Below, one piece after another: positions 5,915-6,917 of a stretch of 6,917 bases of DNA (positions within the stretch are counted from its first letter, which is position 1; every line of letters begins with the position of its first letter). The stretch covers positions 1 to 6,917 of the forward strand of contig JAKAHF010000117.1 of NCBI GenBank assembly GCA_021815245.1. The letters run 5' to 3'. The stretch comes from Actinomycetes bacterium (GTDB taxonomy: Bacteria > Actinomycetota > Thermoleophilia > RBG-16-64-13). The notes below the pieces were generated by a model. That model saw only the letters and a program-made list of their open reading frames with translations, was not told the DNA's origin and made no database searches. A program made the translations under genes and the position numbers.

Positions 5915-6917
5915 TGCCACTCAGGGTGCTGCACGCGATAGGCGGAGGCGACACCGGCGGGGCCATGAGTCATCTGCTGCCCCTGCTGTCGGCGCTCGAG
6001 CGCGCAGGGTGTGAGGTACGACTGCTCTGTCTCGGAGGGGGCGGACTCGCCGATGCAGCGCAAGCTCGCGGTCTGAATGTCGGGGTTCTGCCAATGAAGG
6101 GTGCCCACGATGCCCGGGTGCTGCGGGAGCTGCGGCGGACGCTTGCGGGCGGAGGGTCGGACGGCGCCCGGTTCGAATCCGCGCCGGCCTGGGACGTGGT
6201 GCACACCCACGGCATGCGGGCCAACCTGCCTGTGCGTCTGGCGATGAAGGGCGTGCGCGCGCGGCCTTGTCTTTTCACCACCGTGCACTCCGATCTCAGA
6301 CTCGACTACGAGTCGCGCCTGCTGGGTCTCGCCTATTCCGGTCTCGATCGAGCCAGTCTGGGGGCGGTCGACGGGTTCTTCTGCGTGTCGGAGAGTCTCC
6401 GCGGTCTGCTGATCGAGCGCGGCTACCCGCGCGACCGAGTGGTCACGGTGCGTTCGGGCCTTGAACAAGCTGAGCTGTCGGGGAGCGACGCCTCTGCCGG
6501 CCATGCGGCCGGCTCTTATCCCTGCCTGGGCACGACCACTCGCCTCGTGGCGGTCAAAGATGTGGAACTGCTTCTGGAAGCCGCGGCGCTGATCCGACGT
6601 GCCTACCCCGAGCTGCGGCTGATCGTCATGGGCGATGGACCCGAGCGCGAACGGCTTGAAACGCGGGCCGCCGAACTGGGGCTCGGCGAGGCCGCGCAAT
6701 TCACCGGCAGGGTGAGCGACGTACCCGAGCGCCTGAAGGAGCTCGACGTGTTCCTCATCACCTCCGTATACGAGGGCGGGGTGTCGATGTCGGTGCTCGA
6801 AGCCATGGCGGCCGGACTGCCGGTTGTGGTGACCGCCGCGGGTGGTGTCGAAGAAGCGGTCGTCGACGGCAAGACGGGATTCGTGGTGACCCGCGACCAG
6901 GAGCGGGGCGCGCTTGC
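5914..6917 (+). CDS. GT4-type glycosyltransferase, 3' end outside window
   Basis: Predicted cytoplasmic or membrane-associated GT-B glycosyltransferase (family GT4, Glycos_transf_1) that would add a sugar from a nucleotide donor to a lipid-linked surface glycan. The window holds 334 codons of a protein usually 370-390 long, and the frame is open to the last base. The N-terminal acceptor domain has the GT4-like glycine-rich loop HAIGGGDTGGAMSHLL (7-22), VVHTHG and TTVHSD. The C-terminal donor domain has the phosphate-binding pair Arg210 and Lys215 (TRLVAVKD), IVMGDGPER, FTGRVSD and EGGVSMSVLEAMAAGLPVVV, followed by AGGVEE and DGKTGFVV. The Gly normally preceding Arg-Leu is Thr here, and the two Glu residues (287, 296) are separated by eight residues rather than seven. 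The gene starts by ATGA overlap with the Wzy_C gene after a strong ribosome site, so the two are probably made together. Donor and acceptor cannot be inferred. Confidence 0.92.
   Translation, partial: MPLRVLHAIGGGDTGGAMSHLLPLLSALERAGCEVRLLCLGGGGLADAAQARGLNVGVLPMKGAHDARVLRELRRTLAGGGSDGARFESAPAWDVVHTHGMRANLPVRLAMKGVRARPCLFTTVHSDLRLDYESRLLGLAYSGLDRASLGAVDGFFCVSESLRGLLIERGYPRDRVVTVRSGLEQAELSGSDASAGHAAGSYPCLGTTTRLVAVKDVELLLEAAALIRRAYPELRLIVMGDGPERERLETRAAELGLGEAAQFTGRVSDVPERLKELDVFLITSVYEGGVSMSVLEAMAAGLPVVVTAAGGVEEAVVDGKTGFVVTRDQERGAL

Overview
This is a GC-rich, gene-dense bacterial window holding seven protein genes. Two are cut by the window ends. There are no RNA genes, insertion sequences or CRISPR repeats. 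High GC, GTG starts, strong Shine-Dalgarno sites and the mix of families suggest a high-GC anaerobe-type bacterium, possibly an actinobacterial lineage such as Coriobacteriia. The taxonomic guess is inference only.

Left block (1-2028, + strand): the C-terminal third of a D-alanine--D-alanine ligase (peptidoglycan precursor synthesis), then an amidohydrolase-2 family metal hydrolase of unknown substrate, then larB (first enzyme of nickel-pincer nucleotide cofactor synthesis). The first gap is 10 nt and the second junction is an ATGA overlap, so the three are probably one transcription unit. Its promoter lies outside the window.

Right block (2063-6917): cell-surface polysaccharide genes. A non-hydrolysing UDP-GlcNAc 2-epimerase (wecB/mnaA type, - strand) makes UDP-ManNAc. 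It converges on larB with only 34 nt between the stop codons. Its 5' end faces a + strand series: a DUF4330 single-pass membrane protein, a large O-antigen ligase/polymerase-like (Wzy_C) membrane protein with a roughly 200-residue N-terminal extension, and a GT4-type glycosyltransferase running off the right edge. The 127-nt divergent intergenic region carries candidate sigma-70-type promoters for both directions whose -35 elements overlap. The Wzy_C and glycosyltransferase genes overlap by ATGA and are probably translationally coupled.

The likely logic is that the epimerase supplies an activated sugar, the glycosyltransferase builds a lipid-linked glycan, and the Wzy_C protein polymerises or transfers it outside the membrane. 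DUF4330 has no established role. I found no clear novel defence or mobile system. The points most worth a second look are the Ddl-amidohydrolase-LarB linkage, the long N-terminal extension of the Wzy_C protein, the shared divergent promoter region and an off-length E-x-E motif in the glycosyltransferase.
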